DNA of 64,000 bases from Roridomyces roridus (GCA_029378245.1 JARKIF010000028.1:434001-498000); one strand, 5' to 3'; numbered from the stretch's first letter, positions 36,437-48,693 are shown. The notes: generated from the sequence alone by a model not told the origin. Numbers and translations are program-made.

Positions 36437-37042
36437 TCAGAGACTCGTCACCCGCGCGATGGTGTGCATGTTTCGTATCCTCCGCTTGGCACGGAAGACA
36501 CCAAATTGAACGCGTAGGCTGAGGGCTACCCATTCTCGACGCAGCGAGGTGCAGGGCGAGGAAGAGGGGGTTGTGGGTTCGGGAATCGCCTCGTCGTCGT
36601 CCTCGACATCGTTGTCAGAGTAAGACGAAGGCTCGTCGAAGATGTCGTAGGAGTAGGAGGGCGAGGGCGGCTCGTCGAGCGAGGCGCGCACGTGGTGGGG
36701 TTTGCGAATCTTCTTTGGTGCATGGGACTGCGAGGCTACGCTCGAGAGCGCCGACATCTCGCTGTCGAAAGAAGAGGGAAAGGCGTACGAGGGCTGGGGT
36801 GCCCGTGCCCATTGGTTGCCCGTCGGGCGGAAGTGTGGGTACCCGAACGACTCGTCGTCGTCGTCAGTACCATCGTCGTCAATGTCCGACTGGTAGTGCC
36901 TCGTAGGCGAGGGCCGGCGCAGGGTGTGGCTCTGAGGAGAGCGGGGTCTCCTTGGTGTGGGGACGGGGAGGGCAGATGTAGATGCACGAGGGAACTCGTA
37001 GCTGAACTCGATAGCGCCGTTGGGCGAAGAGGAGCGGGTCAT
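36437..37042 (-). CDS. Orphan acidic protein, copy B (intact)
   Basis: A single 201-residue exon starting with ATG at 37,042 (MTRSSSPNGAIEFSYEFPRA). The order is: Ser/Pro-rich basic start, an acidic run (DDDGTDDDDESFGY), a middle with SALSSVASQSHAPKKIRKPH, a second acidic patch (YSDNDVEDDDEAIPEP), then SPCTSLRREWVALSLRVQF and GVFRAKRRIR. The alternation of acidic and basic blocks suggests an intrinsically disordered nuclear protein, but that is inference. The frame is conserved in the diverged arm A copy, which supports real coding. A TATA-like box lies near 37,100. I know similar proteins in mushrooms only as hypothetical. Confidence 0.75.
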   Translation of the reverse strand: MTRSSSPNGAIEFSYEFPRASTSALPVPTPRRPRSPQSHTLRRPSPTRHYQSDIDDDGTDDDDESFGYPHFRPTGNQWARAPQPSYAFPSSFDSEMSALSSVASQSHAPKKIRKPHHVRASLDEPPSPSYSYDIFDEPSSYSDNDVEDDDEAIPEPTTPSSSPCTSLRREWVALSLRVQFGVFRAKRRIRNMHTIARVTSL

Positions 37043-40000
37043 CGTCGTCGAGATGGGTGACTGCGGTGTGGGGTGTCACCGGAGAGAGAGGCCGCCCTTT
37101 TATGAGGGTCGTCTCAAAGCGGATGACCAGCCCGATTTGGCGTGGCATCGGGCTGTCAGCCGAGCCAAACAAACTGAACCGGCTCAGTTCGTCTCGGCGT
37201 CCATTTCCTCCGACTACCTGCGATTGTCCCGCATTGCTGCCCTATGGCTGCTCTGCATGCCGCCCTTCCTCGTCCTCCTCTGCTGCTGGCCTCAATGAAT
37301 CTATCGCATTCCTAGCACGTTTCTCACTAATCCACTCACTCAGCAACCCGCCCGATCAGCCGACACGTATATCCCCGTCTTTCGGCGTTTCTCCGTCTCG
37401 GTGACTCAGACATTCAGTCAACTGATAACGGCCTCGTTTCCCGCAAACGCGGCTTGCCTCGAGACTCCCTTTCATGCCTCCCTCCCTTTGTTTGATATCC
37501 TTCTCTCCTTCCCTCCTTCCTGCCTTCCCTTTGTTTCACGCGGCGCATGCGGAACCTCGTGCCCGCACACACCTCACCTTCCCTTCCGTCCACGACAAGC
37601 GGATCTCTGCCATCTCCTCGCCAGTCGCACTCCGGTCCGAGATGCCCTACACGCTGACTGATCTAATATGATAATCGACCTGGCCTCGGACAAGATGTCT
37701 TTCATCTGGGTGAGAATCTGCTAAGAATAAGCGATAATCCGTGCATGCCAGCAGCCTCGAGTTCCTCCCACCGGCGTCTTCTCTCTCGGGCTCGGTTATC
37801 CATCCATCTCATCGTCCTTTCAATAATCCTCCCTTTCATGATCGACGGATAACGATGTATGTAAATCTGCTCACGGGTCTGCGCGCGGTAATCTTAGCGG
37901 CATCTCTTTCTTTCTCTCTTTCTTTCGTTCTTTGACCGGGTCGGGTCATCTCCCCTTCATCCTTGGCTCTGGCTCGGCTTTCTTTGTTTCTTTGTCCGAC
38001 GATCCCATGGTCATCCCACGTTTGTCTTTGTCTTTGTCTGTTCTTTCAAGCTCGAGAGTCTTCCCATGCCCTTTCATTTCCCTTTCATCGCAGTAGCATC
38101 CTATCGGACAAGTACAGTCTGTGGAGCGGATCGGGTCTTGCATGCACTCTTTGTCTTGTCTGCCTCGACTTGCTTTCTTTCATCCACGTTCGCCCATACC
38201 TCATGCCCTTCCATCCAGGCTCCGTATACCCGTATACCCGTGGTCCCAATACCCGGTCGACATTCTTAGTCCAGTCCCGACATTTCAGCGCTATCTCGCA
38301 TCTCGCATCAAGTTTAGTATCCCGGTCCCGGTCCGCGAGCTTATCGCATCGCCTCTCCGACTCCGACTCGCCCTCGGGGACGCCGGGAATCACCTGCCTG
38401 TGCCTGCGCATTTCGACCCGAAGTTCACTCGTACATAGTCAGATTCTGACAATGTCTATATCTGTGTACGCACCGCCGACAATCCTGCGCCTCCGATTCG
38501 GATTCGGATTTTCAACGGCGTCTGCGTCCTCGCTCTCTCTCTCTCTCGGACAACTCGGAGCTGGCACCGTCACCGTTGCTTACCTTGAATATCAATATAT
38601 TAATCTCACTAGCACATCGCCTCCCCTCCGCGGAAATCAGTTTTAGGCTATGGGTGCATGCCGAGGTCTCCGCGTACCCCGAACTCTCCCGAACTCCTCC
38701 CCATTCCTTACTCATCACTTATGCAAAGTGACAGTTCCGATTCCAGAAGAGAAAATCACGGACAGCAGCGCGCGAGTACTTATGTCGATGTCCAGATGAA
38801 TATTCGATGGACATGGATGGAGATTACTGACATTGACAATATCAATCATCGACTCCAACCCCGTGCCCGCCCCGCCCCACCCCCGCCCCCACCCGCTAGC
38901 CCCTCACTCTGTCATGATCAGACTGTCACTGTGCGCGGATCTCTGTGGGGTGCCATATCATATCATGTTGGACGTGTCCGTCCGACTCCCGAATCCCGCT
39001 GAATATGATTTGCGGAGATCCACGGGCTGGATCAGCTATGGTGTGTCCGCCGGTCGAGTATGCCGTGGCGGAGTGGGTCTACTCGGTTGGCTTGGCTGGA
39101 CTGATTACACTCATTCACATCCCTCGACGTCGTTGCCAAATTCAACCTACACTTGCGCTTGGAATTTGATTTCGATTTCGAGCTGGCTCGCGCTTGGTCG
39201 GGTCCTCCACTGTTTGTGTTTTGACCCAGATGATGTGTGGATTTCGAAGTTCCCTTCAACCTCCTCGCTTTGACCACCGACTCTTGGGGGTTGCTTGACA
39301 ACGCTTGGAACATTCGGGCGGCTGGCCCCAGCTCAAATCACTCTCGACGTCAAAGCGCGCATTGAACCAGCTCGAAATTCTCGTACAGACTTAATCAAGC
39401 GGGCGCACAACATCAGGGCCCAGCGCCCTCCGTGTTGCACCCAATGCACTGCAACGCAAGTCGGGTGTACCGCCTCGCGCTGATCTGCGCGTCCTCCAAC
39501 ACTCTACACTGCCTGGCGACTAGAATGCACCGGAACCAACGTCAACGCAGGCTCTTGGCAGGTTGACCAGCTGCCCCAACCCGATCGTACCGGTATCTAC
39601 TAGGTTCCCTCCGCGACTCTACTGACTTGATTACCGTTCGACGCGACTGTGCCCTTCTGCCATACCAACCACGGGCCTCGCAAATCTTGCTGACGATTCG
39701 GCCGCAAGTTCAAATTCAAATACCTCGCGGGTGCGCACACACAGAACCAATTTCCTGCCTCCCATTGGCAATGGGATTTACAGCGACGCCCGTTGCGGTG
39801 GACGAAACTTCCTCGTCGTGTCTCAGGTCAGCCTGTTTCAGTTCGTTTCGGATTGTCCTGATCGGCGATCGGAATATCTTGCTTCCGTCTTGGTGTCCAT
39901 GCCTTGTCTGAGTTGAGCTGGGCCGAGTCTGACTCGTGTGGGTTTGCTTATTGTTGCGCGCCTCTTGTGATTGCATTCACGGCAAGTGGGACTTTTGTGC

Positions 40001-42179
40001 TTTTGTCTTGGTTTGTTGGCAATTCAATGGACAACAACGGAGAAGATCAGAACAAGGCAATTGTGATAAGACGATAAGATTGAGACACAACACCCTTGTA
40101 GATAATCACGACAAAATGAATTGCATTGGGAAGATGGACAAACGTGGACTCGTACATATGTAATCAGTCCGAGCCGCTGTTCATTTCCGTCCAACACCGT
40201 AGTAAACCTCGCTCATTTAACGGAGCTGCTGCGTTGAAATCCGGGGGCGACGGCGAAATACAATCTAATCGCAGTTCTTCCGTCGGACCTTGAAGTTGCG
40301 CAGCCAAGCCGCAGCCACCGCGCGAACTGGCATTCTCGCCACCAGATGTCTATCCTCGCAGCTGCGGCGAACCAGGATGAACCGGCTTGAACTAGGGCCA
40401 CATACATCATCGTTGAACCCCACAGCTCGCGCGAAAATACCCCGCAGTCGTCATAGCGTTTGCGCTTGATTAGGGGCTCCAATGACAGGTGTCTAGATTA
40501 GATTAGATGATTTTGCATTTTGCTGACGATTATCAAGTTGCCGAGATGTAGAGATAAGAGTCGGAAGAATGTCAAGTTGACCCCGTATACATCGACTAGA
40601 CATCTCACACTCATCTTGGCACATCTTTCGACGCTAGTGTGCTACCCCACAGAACCACCCGATGTTTTCCGCGGCATATCCAAACGTCGGTCGGACTTCT
40701 TCGGAGTGCGGGGACAATCGGTTCAATCTTTGACGTGCCCGACGGAGTCGCGGGCCAACGATACACCGAAAATCTATTATCTCCAGCGTGGACAGAATGT
40801 GTCAGATGTCCAAGTCGATTTACCGTCGCCGAACCGGTACGAGCGTAGATTATCCAGGGCAAGCCAGGCTCACTCCGGTTACTTCTGGAACGCGTAGGAA
40901 GATGTTACTCGGTGACTACTCTAGACGATAATCTCACCCCCAAACTGGTTTGCCGGAACGCAAATCCCAGGGCAGTTAGTCATCTGGGTTACTCAGCCGC
41001 AGTCGAGTCATCCTCGGCTGACTGGCGCGTCCACATCAGTCCACATCCTGTGCACCGACGATCTGTCTGACTCACCCGCGCCTTACTCAGTCCCATTACT
41101 GTTCCTTCTTCTCAGGCTGGTTCGTCCGTGTTGGCAGGAGCGACCTCCGCGGAAAGTCTCTCGACATCATGTGGGTGGCCCGGGGAAGGCAAAGGCACGG
41201 GCAGTGCGGGCTTCTAGATGTCCCAAGTCCCTTGAGTACCGGCCACTCAGGAATCACGGCCGTGCGACCTGCGATTATCTAGGGACTACTCGCGAAGATA
41301 GGCCTGCGGCGGGCGATAAGATTCCCGGTGCGATTTTCCGGTGAGTAATTTTCCGGGACGGCGATTTAAGGCTGATAATGAAATCAAGGGACTGCCGGTC
41401 TGTCCGATAATCAACCTTGGTTCAAGGCTCGTCGGGACGGCTACTTGGCTACGAAGATCGCTGCTCGGGCTCTCAGTTGCTCGGGCTCTCGTTGAACTTC
41501 AGTCCGGTTGGAATACTTATCAAGTAGCCGCGGCTTCCGACAATCCAATGACGCCGGTGTTAATCACTCATTTTCTTGAACCCACCTCCTCTGGACCGAG
41601 CCGCCGGTGATGGGAAAAAGGGATGGGGAGAACAAGTGATCATCCCGAATCCAACGGGCTTCGTGCCGCCCACTAACAGAGGGTGGGATCCATAACCTTC
41701 ATCGTCATGCTCGCTACGGTTCTGGCATTTTCTACAAAACTTGTGCGTTCATTTCCATTCGAGTGTGCACCGAAACCTTGCAGACAATAGGTGATTGTTT
41801 CCTCCCAGCTGACGCCTGTCGTAGCTCTCCGAGGCTCCTGATAAAAGACATCGTCCACACCATTCGAGAACCTCGCGCCTGAGTGAAACCCCTCGAATTA
41901 TCACACACCATTCCATTCAATTCGACTCGCATCGCAAACTATGTAAGATTATCGAATGGTAACTTATAAACGAAGTAAGTACGCAGTCTACGCGAGTAGC
42001 CGTTCGTATCGGCGCCACGCAGCGCGCCCACCCTCGAGGGACAAAACGACCCCTGCATGCCCGTAGGCGAAGGGGCGCAGTGTATGCCGGTATCCGACGG
42101 GGTCGGCATATACATATGTGTGCCAGGGATTTAGTGGGAAGAGGTAAGGAAAGCCGCCAACGACGGCCAGACACACCGC

Positions 42180-43216
42180 CTACGCCGCGACGCGCAGAGC
42201 GGCCTGATGGTGATGATGATGGTGCCGCGGTATAGGGAGGGAGTGCAAGAAGGAGTGTATCCGCCCGTGTGCCTCCCCACGGCGGCTGGCTTTTGAGGAC
42301 ATCTTCCTTGGGGCGGAGACGAAGACTGGAGATGGGTGGTACTCGTCTACGTCCATGGGATCAGGGAAGGTCGAATGTGAGATGGGTGTGGGCGGGGAGA
42401 GGCTGCCGATACTCGAATGGGGGGAGGAGGGCTCGAGGTCGGGGCAGCCAGCGGACGAGCATGGCGAGGACGAAGACGAGGAGGTGCGGCGCAAAGGCTC
42501 TGCTTTGAGGAGGAGGGGAGCACCCTCAGCCTCAGCCGAATGCATGATGCCCTCCCGATGGGCAAGCATGTCCTCCACACTCACACCGAGCTCCCAATCC
42601 AGCACTTCGAGAAACTCCCTCTCGATCCGGCCGATATCCCGCTTCCCAAAGACACCCGTGCACAAAGCCCAATGGACGTTCCGGAGGGTGCTGTCGTTGG
42701 TGTACTTTGACGCACAGATGAGGGCACCGAGGAAGACGCGTTCGAGGGCCCACTCTTCCAGCGCGATGGAGAGGTGATGGCGTGCTCGGGTGAGGTAGAC
42801 GAGGGTCACGAGGACGTCGGTGGTGGAGACCTCGGCGCGGGAGAGCACGGTCGTCACGAAGGTGGTGAATTTGTGAAGATGGGCGGGTGTGCGAGTAAAC
42901 GACGGGGTAACGCCGGAGCGTTTGAGGGAGTAAGAGACGGCAGAGGAGATGCGTGAGACGAGGTAGGCTGGAAGTGTGTGTTAGCGAAAGTGTGCCAAAA
43001 GACGACCAGATGCGTACCGATTACAGGCTGGGAGACCTCCACGTCGACGAGCTCCAGGAGCTCGGGAGAGTGCGTGGCTGGATCTACGAGAGAGGCAGCA
43101 TGCACAGGGCTGCTAGTTTTGCTGCTGCTGGGACTCCAGGAGCTGTAAGCGCTTGAGGAGGTGCTCGGAGACGAGCTCGACGAGGCAGAGGACGAGTCAG
43201 ACGCTGGAGAGTACAT
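42180..43216 (-). CDS. Pho85/PCL-type cyclin, copy B
   Basis: Exons 43,216-43,018 and 42,967-42,180 with a 50-nt intron encode about 328 residues. The product is colinear with copy A (1,616-2,637): the cyclin box is nearly unchanged (VFLGALICASKYTND, FLEVLDWELGVS), while the Ser-rich N-terminus carries a small in-frame insertion and the C-terminal tail a few substitutions (KDVLAHREG became EDMLAHREG). Both copies keep start, splice sites and stop, so both could be expressed. The TATA-like box near 43,273-43,282 is conserved. The cyclin would partner a Pho85-type kinase; the pathway is not determinable from sequence. Confidence 0.85.
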
Positions 43217-43930
43217 CGTTGGGACTGCGGAAGGCGAGTCGGTGGGTGACTAGGACGGCCATGAGCGCTGTGTTTTATAAACGTGTACGGAAGTTTCTGA
43301 ATCTGAGTCACGGCCGGAAAGAAAGGGATTATGAAGCGGTGTTTTTGTAAGCTCACTTTTGGAATTCCGGAAGCTGCCAAGATCTGTCATCACTCTTTCC
43401 TCCCGTTCGTCAGCTCTCCGTCCGACGCCTTACCACAGGATTCTCCGTTCGCATTTCCTTGCTGCAGCACAGTATCTCTTGCAAGAACATACCCCGGAAG
43501 ATGTCGGGCGAGCTCACCCGAACCGGCACGGCATGTCTCGGACAATTTGCTGCCTTCTGTCAGCAACAACGACAAAACTGCGTCTCGGAGACACGAATCG
43601 GCTTGCTCATTATCCCGTGTCGTCATGGCTCATGGCTCAGCGATCATCTCGTTTCCGATCGCGACTTGCGTGGACATCCGCCGAATACGCAATACTCTGG
43701 AAGATTCGAAGACGACATCCGAATCACTCCGTCCGACGTCGATTTCGTCGAGTCACGCCAAGTACACTGCTGCTGATATTTGCTATTCTGCTCGCTCTGC
43801 GACCAAGGGACTATGAACCTCAGCTCCCTGTGCCGAGGCCCGACGGACATTCAAATTTCACTTCTCCGATGTCCACTCGATCGCTATCGATCTATGTACC
43901 CATTCCCATACTTCCTTGGACCGGAATCCG

Positions 43931-44366
43931 GATCTGCATGTGGACGATAACCTTTTTCGGCAGATATCTTAGGCACCCAGTGGGAATCGAACCCGCTCAA
44001 TTGTACTTAACCCCTTTTTGGGGGCTGCCGCAACTCCAGTGCTTACAGAAAGCTCGATTGCTCAAACCGGTATCTCAGCACGTCCATTCCGCGTCCTCAA
44101 TAATAATCTGGGTCGAATTCGGGGAATGCGTTGGCCGTTGGGTGACGAGGAGAGGGCGGGGAACTCTGCTGTAAGCCTGAATGAATTAAATTACTGATGG
44201 TGCTTCAAAGGCTCGGTCATAGCGTGGGTGGGTCATTAAGCCAACAGAATGAGAATTTTCGCCGGGGGCACAGATTCAACTTGGAGGCCAGACGAAGAAG
44301 GCGCGTGTCCGAGGTGTCCGATCATGCTGATGAGGGGATGTCAATTCCCCCAAATGGCCATCCGTC
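43931..44366. other. Right flank of arm B, no gene recognised
   Basis: Similarity to arm A stops near 43,930. On the minus strand at ~44,040-43,975, GGGTTCGATTCCC resembles a tRNA T-arm, but no D- or anticodon arm accompanies it. Confidence 0.45.
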
Positions 44367-44456
44367 TGTTCCGTGGCCCAGCTGGTTAAGGCGCACGACT
44401 GTTACGGATCAATCCATTCAATCGTGAGATCGAGGGTTCGGTACCCTCCGGAACAG
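44367..44456 (+). tRNA. tRNA-Asn(GTT) with a 16-nt intron
   Basis: The acceptor TGTTCCG pairs perfectly with CGGAACA (44,449-44,455), with discriminator G. The D-arm is GCC..GGC around AGCTGGTTAA. The anticodon stem is CACGA/TCGTG with loop CTGTTA+A, giving anticodon GTT. The intron sits at the canonical 37/38 position. The T-stem is GAGGG/CCCTC. One oddity: the T-loop reads TTCGGTA, so the normally invariant A58 is G. This weakens the B-box and may lower transcription. Confidence 0.9.
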
Positions 44457-45245
44457 TGATGGCCGCTTTTTAGTTGATGTTAACGGCCTACTGGGTGTTG
44501 TAGCGACGTAATATTTTGAAGCAAGAGTCTGTGCGGATCACCAAGAATCATACCGCACAGTTGGACCCTTTCCACTGCTTATCTCACCTCGGCGGCGCTC
44601 TGCACAGTGAGGGATACTTGGGTTGTAGCTGGTGTTTCGACCAGGTGATACCGGTAGGTGCGAGGTAAGTCCGGCAAAAGATGTATCTCTCATTGTCCAT
44701 TTTATGAGGCAGACCCGGTTGGAACGAGCACTGACTCAAGTCCCAGGCAATTAGCAGGAGGGATACGTGGATTCGGCTAAGGGCACATACCAGTAGAGAA
44801 GTGGGCAAAGGTACCGTACGGGAACGTCCCTAGCTGGCATTACATACGAGGGAATGTCTCTACATCAGGCCCCAAGCAGAGTTAAGTACGCAGTGTTGCA
44901 ATGGTACCGGTATTTCCCGTGTGTCGGAGATTTGGAAAAAGAATCATGTTGCAGATCAACTCATGCATGAGGCTGACCCGAATCGAACTGGGTGCCCACT
45001 CCAAGCACGCTGCATGTGCACAGTTTGGAGCACATAAATATCTAGGGGCAAGCCTTGACAAAATCCCTTTTTCTTTTGGCTTTGTTGCCAAAAAACGGCC
45101 GTCGTCAGTCGTCAAACCGTCGCGACTGGTTGAAAGTCAGTCAGCATGTGACCCGATCATTACGGGATTGCAGATCACTCAGCCCGTTTGATGCTGACCG
45201 ATGACGACAGAGTTTTCTCGACACGGCTCACTTCCGCCCGCCATC
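44457..45245. other. Intergenic, no gene recognised
   Basis: Only short frames. GACCCGAATCGAACTGGGT at 44,977-44,995 looks like a lone tRNA T-arm but lacks the other arms. Confidence 0.4.
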
Positions 45246-46583
45246 ATGTCCTCCTCCCGCTCGTTATCGCTGCACCCCTCCGCCCTCACAGATGCCGAGC
45301 ACGCCTTCTACACCTCCACTCTCGCTGAACTCCTCGATGAGGACTCACCCTCGACATCGCAGGTGAGTATCAGCGTGCGCGAGGCTCGAGCGTGGATTCG
45401 CGGGCGCTACACGGCGCTTGGGGCGCAGACGGTGGACGAGGTGCGTTTTCTTCACTTTTTCAATGCCTGGACATTGAGCGGAGAGTAGATTCTCGCCCTC
45501 TTCGCACCTCTGACGACTCTGGGCCGCGGAGAGTTCTTCGCCGTCCTAAGGCTTGTCCTACACGTGCAAAAGGGACAGGGCGTCAATCGGAGTCTCGCAT
45601 TCGTCCAGGGTGCGTCTATATCCGTTTTTTTTTACCACGACTTCAGTTGAATGGAAGCAGCTCCGGTTCCACCTACGAGAAACCCATTCCTGCCGACACC
45701 GACACCCTCTCCCGAGGCCCGCCCACGCCCGCCACTGCCTCCACGCAAACCCGTCTCCCCGCGGTTCCCGGCAGGAACAGGGGAGACGGTATCATCCTCC
45801 GCATCCTCCGCATCAACTTCCTCCAGCGCTTCTTCTGCTGCTTCTTCCTCGCTAGCACACAGGTACTCCTCCCTTTCGCTCTCGGCTTCAAACACCCCAC
45901 CAGCACTCCCGTTGCGACGTGCAGCGACGCATACACGGGCGTCTAGTGCGAGTTTATCTATCACTCCAGCGCCGCATGGTTTATCGCTCCAACGCACTGC
46001 GTCGAATCCAGGGTCAGGGCGGCCCGCTCAACGGGATCACAACCCGTTTCGTTCACCGCCTCCACCGCCCCCTGATGCACCGCAACAACAAAAGCAAAAT
46101 CATCGGACAGCCCCGCCTCTACCACGTCGAATGTCCTCGACGTCCGATGGCGCGTTGTCAACGTTCCGTGGTCATCTGTCTGGAGAGCCTGATATGAGTA
46201 TCCCGCGTACGGCACCGCCTACGACGCGTGCATTTCCTGCCTCCGTGCATGGCTCCCCACCACTCCCGCCTGGTCGGCCGCCGCCCTTACATCCACACCG
46301 TCGAGCGAGTACAGAGAGTGCGCCTGCATTCATTTCGTCTCCGCTTGCTTCTGCGATGAATAAGGGCACGGGCACGGGGAGGAGGGTTGCATCTGATGCG
46401 ACGCCCTCACCCTTGTCGTCCCCTCCGACGGGGTACACATCACCCAGTGCGTCGTCGGCCATGGGTGTGTTGCCGATTCATCTGCCCAAGGTGGCGATGC
46501 CGGGTGTGGTGAGGCGGACGTTGGCTGGTGCGGGTTGGGTTGGGGCTGAGAGGGGGGAGAGGGAGGGGTTGATTGAGAGGTGA
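45246..46583 (+). CDS. EH/EF-hand-like, proline-rich protein
   Basis: Three exons (45,246-45,440; 45,489-45,609; 45,658 or 45,661 to 46,583) encode 412-413 residues. Residues ~1-105 form a helical module (DAEHAFYTSTLAELL, VREARAWIRGRYTALG, EILALFAPL, GEFFAVLRLVLHVQKG) arranged like an EH domain, a pair of EF-hand folds that binds NPF-type peptides in endocytosis. The remainder is a long Pro/Ser-rich tail with NPF (RNPFLPTP, DHNPFRSPP) and PPLPPR-type motifs that could bind SH3 domains. The protein may therefore be an endocytic or actin-patch adaptor; that is inference. The second intron ends in GAAGCAG, so two acceptors three bases apart both keep the frame. Confidence 0.7.
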
Positions 46584-46679
46584 GAGGTGATTTGGGGAGG
46601 TGAGTAGATGGAGTCAAATGTATGCTAGTAATTGTAGTAATTTGCAAGACGCCGATTTCGTGCGGCAAGGGACTTGGTG

Positions 46680-48651
46680 GGGCCCGGCTAATATGCCGCT
46701 GCAGCCGCTGGGAGGGCCGCTGCAGAGCCGCGTAGTGCCGCTGCCGCTTACTGCCGCTGAGGCTACTGCCGCGTGAGTGCCGTTTGTGTGACAGCGGGCG
46801 ATCGATATGCCGCTGCAGTCACAAGTGCCGCTGTCACGCTACCGTACTGAAATTTTGTTCGGTAGCAAAATTTAAGCATTTAAACAAACCATTGGGGTGA
46901 TTACCTGCTATCTCAGGGCATCCAATAATGGTGTTGATTTGGGAAAATCTGCAACCTTTGATTCTGGGTGAGGGATCTAAGGGAAACATGGGATTGTTGT
47001 AATCGAGATGTATGAGTCGGGTTCAATGCTTCCTGGCGTCGTACTATGCTCAAAAACTCTGGCTACACTTCAAAAAAAGACATCCTGGCCTTCAGTTGCC
47101 AAAGGTTCAGCCGGGAGGTCAGAATATTGAAATCAATTCATGATGAATCCCCGACACAAGTTTCAACACAAGTGATTCTCAAGACCCACTTCCCCCCAAG
47201 GTCGCGTAGAATTCACAGTTAACCAGGGGCCCAGTGGTAACGCTCATTGAGCATGAATGGGATTACGGAGATTCTAAACTAAATGCAAGAGACGGGGATA
47301 TTCGGCCGCAAAGTCAGTCGGAAACTCACGCGCGTATCCCGCGCAGTCAGGCATCTGCTCCCAATCTCCACGGACCCCTGCAACTGAACGATATCCCATT
47401 TTTCCGTCGGCGCCGGAGTCTGCACTGGAATGCTGGGACGACTTGAGTTTTGCGGCTGCTGTGCGGCTTTCCGTTCTGTGAGCATGGGACACTAAAATTT
47501 CGACAGAACACACATCTCCTCATCCTCCGCACGTTCCTCACGCTCGGAGGTCACCCGAGCGAGGCGAAACATCCGCTGAGCCAGTCGAGCTAGTGTCCAT
47601 AGGGTCGGGATCCTCGTCGAGATCAAATCAAACTTTCTTCAACCCCAACTTGTCCGTCCGCCGAATATTTACATTACCGTGTACAATAATGGTCCTGGAT
47701 CCAAATTGGAGGCACGCGGTTTTGGGGAGTTAGCAGAATTCCAGGGGCATGTAGAAGAGTCGAGGTAATGAGCCAGGGCAAGAGGACAGCGTAGACGTGG
47801 TGGAGGATCCCGAGAATTTGATCCCAATGGGAACCCAGAAAAATAGGAAGGAGAGTGACACTGATGACCAACATAAGAACCGGTGGGGAATCCGCCATGA
47901 ATGGCCTCTCGAAGATAGGAGTGGTGGTGATAACGGATAAGTAGACCCGTGGAGCACAGTCTACCGATCGATCGGTTCCGAACTGAAATCATCTTACTTC
48001 CAAGTTCAACTTACTTCCAAGTTCAACTTACCTCCAAGAAATGGACCTCACCTCTACGTATCAAAAATGTATTTCCCTCGCATGTCACTATGGCATCCCT
48101 GCCGAGGACCGCTGTCAGTACTGGTGTACCACTGGGGACCGCTGTTACTACTGATGTACAGTGCCGCCGAGGGCCGCTGTCACTACCGCGCAGTGCCGCG
48201 TAGTGGCGCAGTCACTACCGCGCAGTACCGCGTAGGGCCATTGCCACTACCGCGTAATGCCGCGGTCACTGCCGCTTACTGCCGCTGAGGGCCGCTGTCG
48301 GTACCGCTCAGGGCTGCGTAGGGCCGCACATCAACACATTTTTTTAAAGTCAATCACTGTGATTCCCGGCCATTTTCTTCTTCAAAACAGTACATATTGG
48401 TGCTATATGGCGGACTCTGGCCTGGATTTCATGGCAACAACATTTCTTGAAGTTAATCTCCTCGAGTCTCCCCCACTTTATGTTCCAAAACAATACATAC
48501 AAGTATCAACTTGCGTCCTCTGACTTTCACTCGACCTAACTGTCCTTATAGAGACCGTGCGGCACGATTTTAAACCCCCACCAAAACCCATCACGCGGCA
48601 GCGGCCCTCAGCGGCACTACGCGGCACTGCAGCGGCACATTATCCTGGCCC
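46680..48651. mobile_element. 1,972-bp TIR element with GCCGC-rich ends
   Basis: The left end GGGCCCGGCTAATATGCCGC and the right end reversed, GGGCCAGGATAATGTGCCGC, are imperfect inverted repeats. The 9-bp GACTTGGTG flanks the element on both sides (46,671-46,679; 48,652-48,660). A 9-bp duplication is typical of Mutator-like elements, though 8 bp (hAT) is also possible because the outer base is ambiguous. Subterminal zones (46,690-46,850; 48,095-48,330; 48,590-48,640) are dense in CCGCTG, GCCGCGTAGTG and GGGCCGCTG words. The ~1.2-kb centre holds no transposase I can recognise, so it is probably non-autonomous. Confidence 0.8.
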
Positions 48652-48693
48652 GACTTGGTGTGGGGAAAAAGTGAACTTTATCCCCGAGTCATC

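Larger units (their letters stand above)
34817..43930 (-). repeat. Arm B of the large inverted duplication
   Basis: Reverse-complement partner of 560-14,743 (see that entry for paired landmarks). It lacks the 4.8-kb ARM/F-box segment. Both genes it carries are intact, whereas one of the two in arm A is damaged. Between 34,817 and 36,436 and between 37,106 and 41,930 I recognise no gene. The 227-codon frame at 37,963-38,646 is not kept in arm A and is low-complexity. Confidence 0.9.

Noticed and set aside
37963..38646. 227-codon plus-strand frame in arm B
   Set aside because: Ser/Leu-rich and low-complexity; the equivalent region in arm A (10,972-11,487) does not keep the frame.
43975..44045. 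Possible minus-strand tRNA (GGGTTCGATTCCC)
   Set aside because: Only the T-arm is convincing. There is no D-arm, no proper anticodon loop and an imperfect acceptor.
44960..45040. Another tRNA-like T-arm (CCCGAATCGAACTGGG)
   Set aside because: The T-stem does not pair correctly and the other arms are missing.
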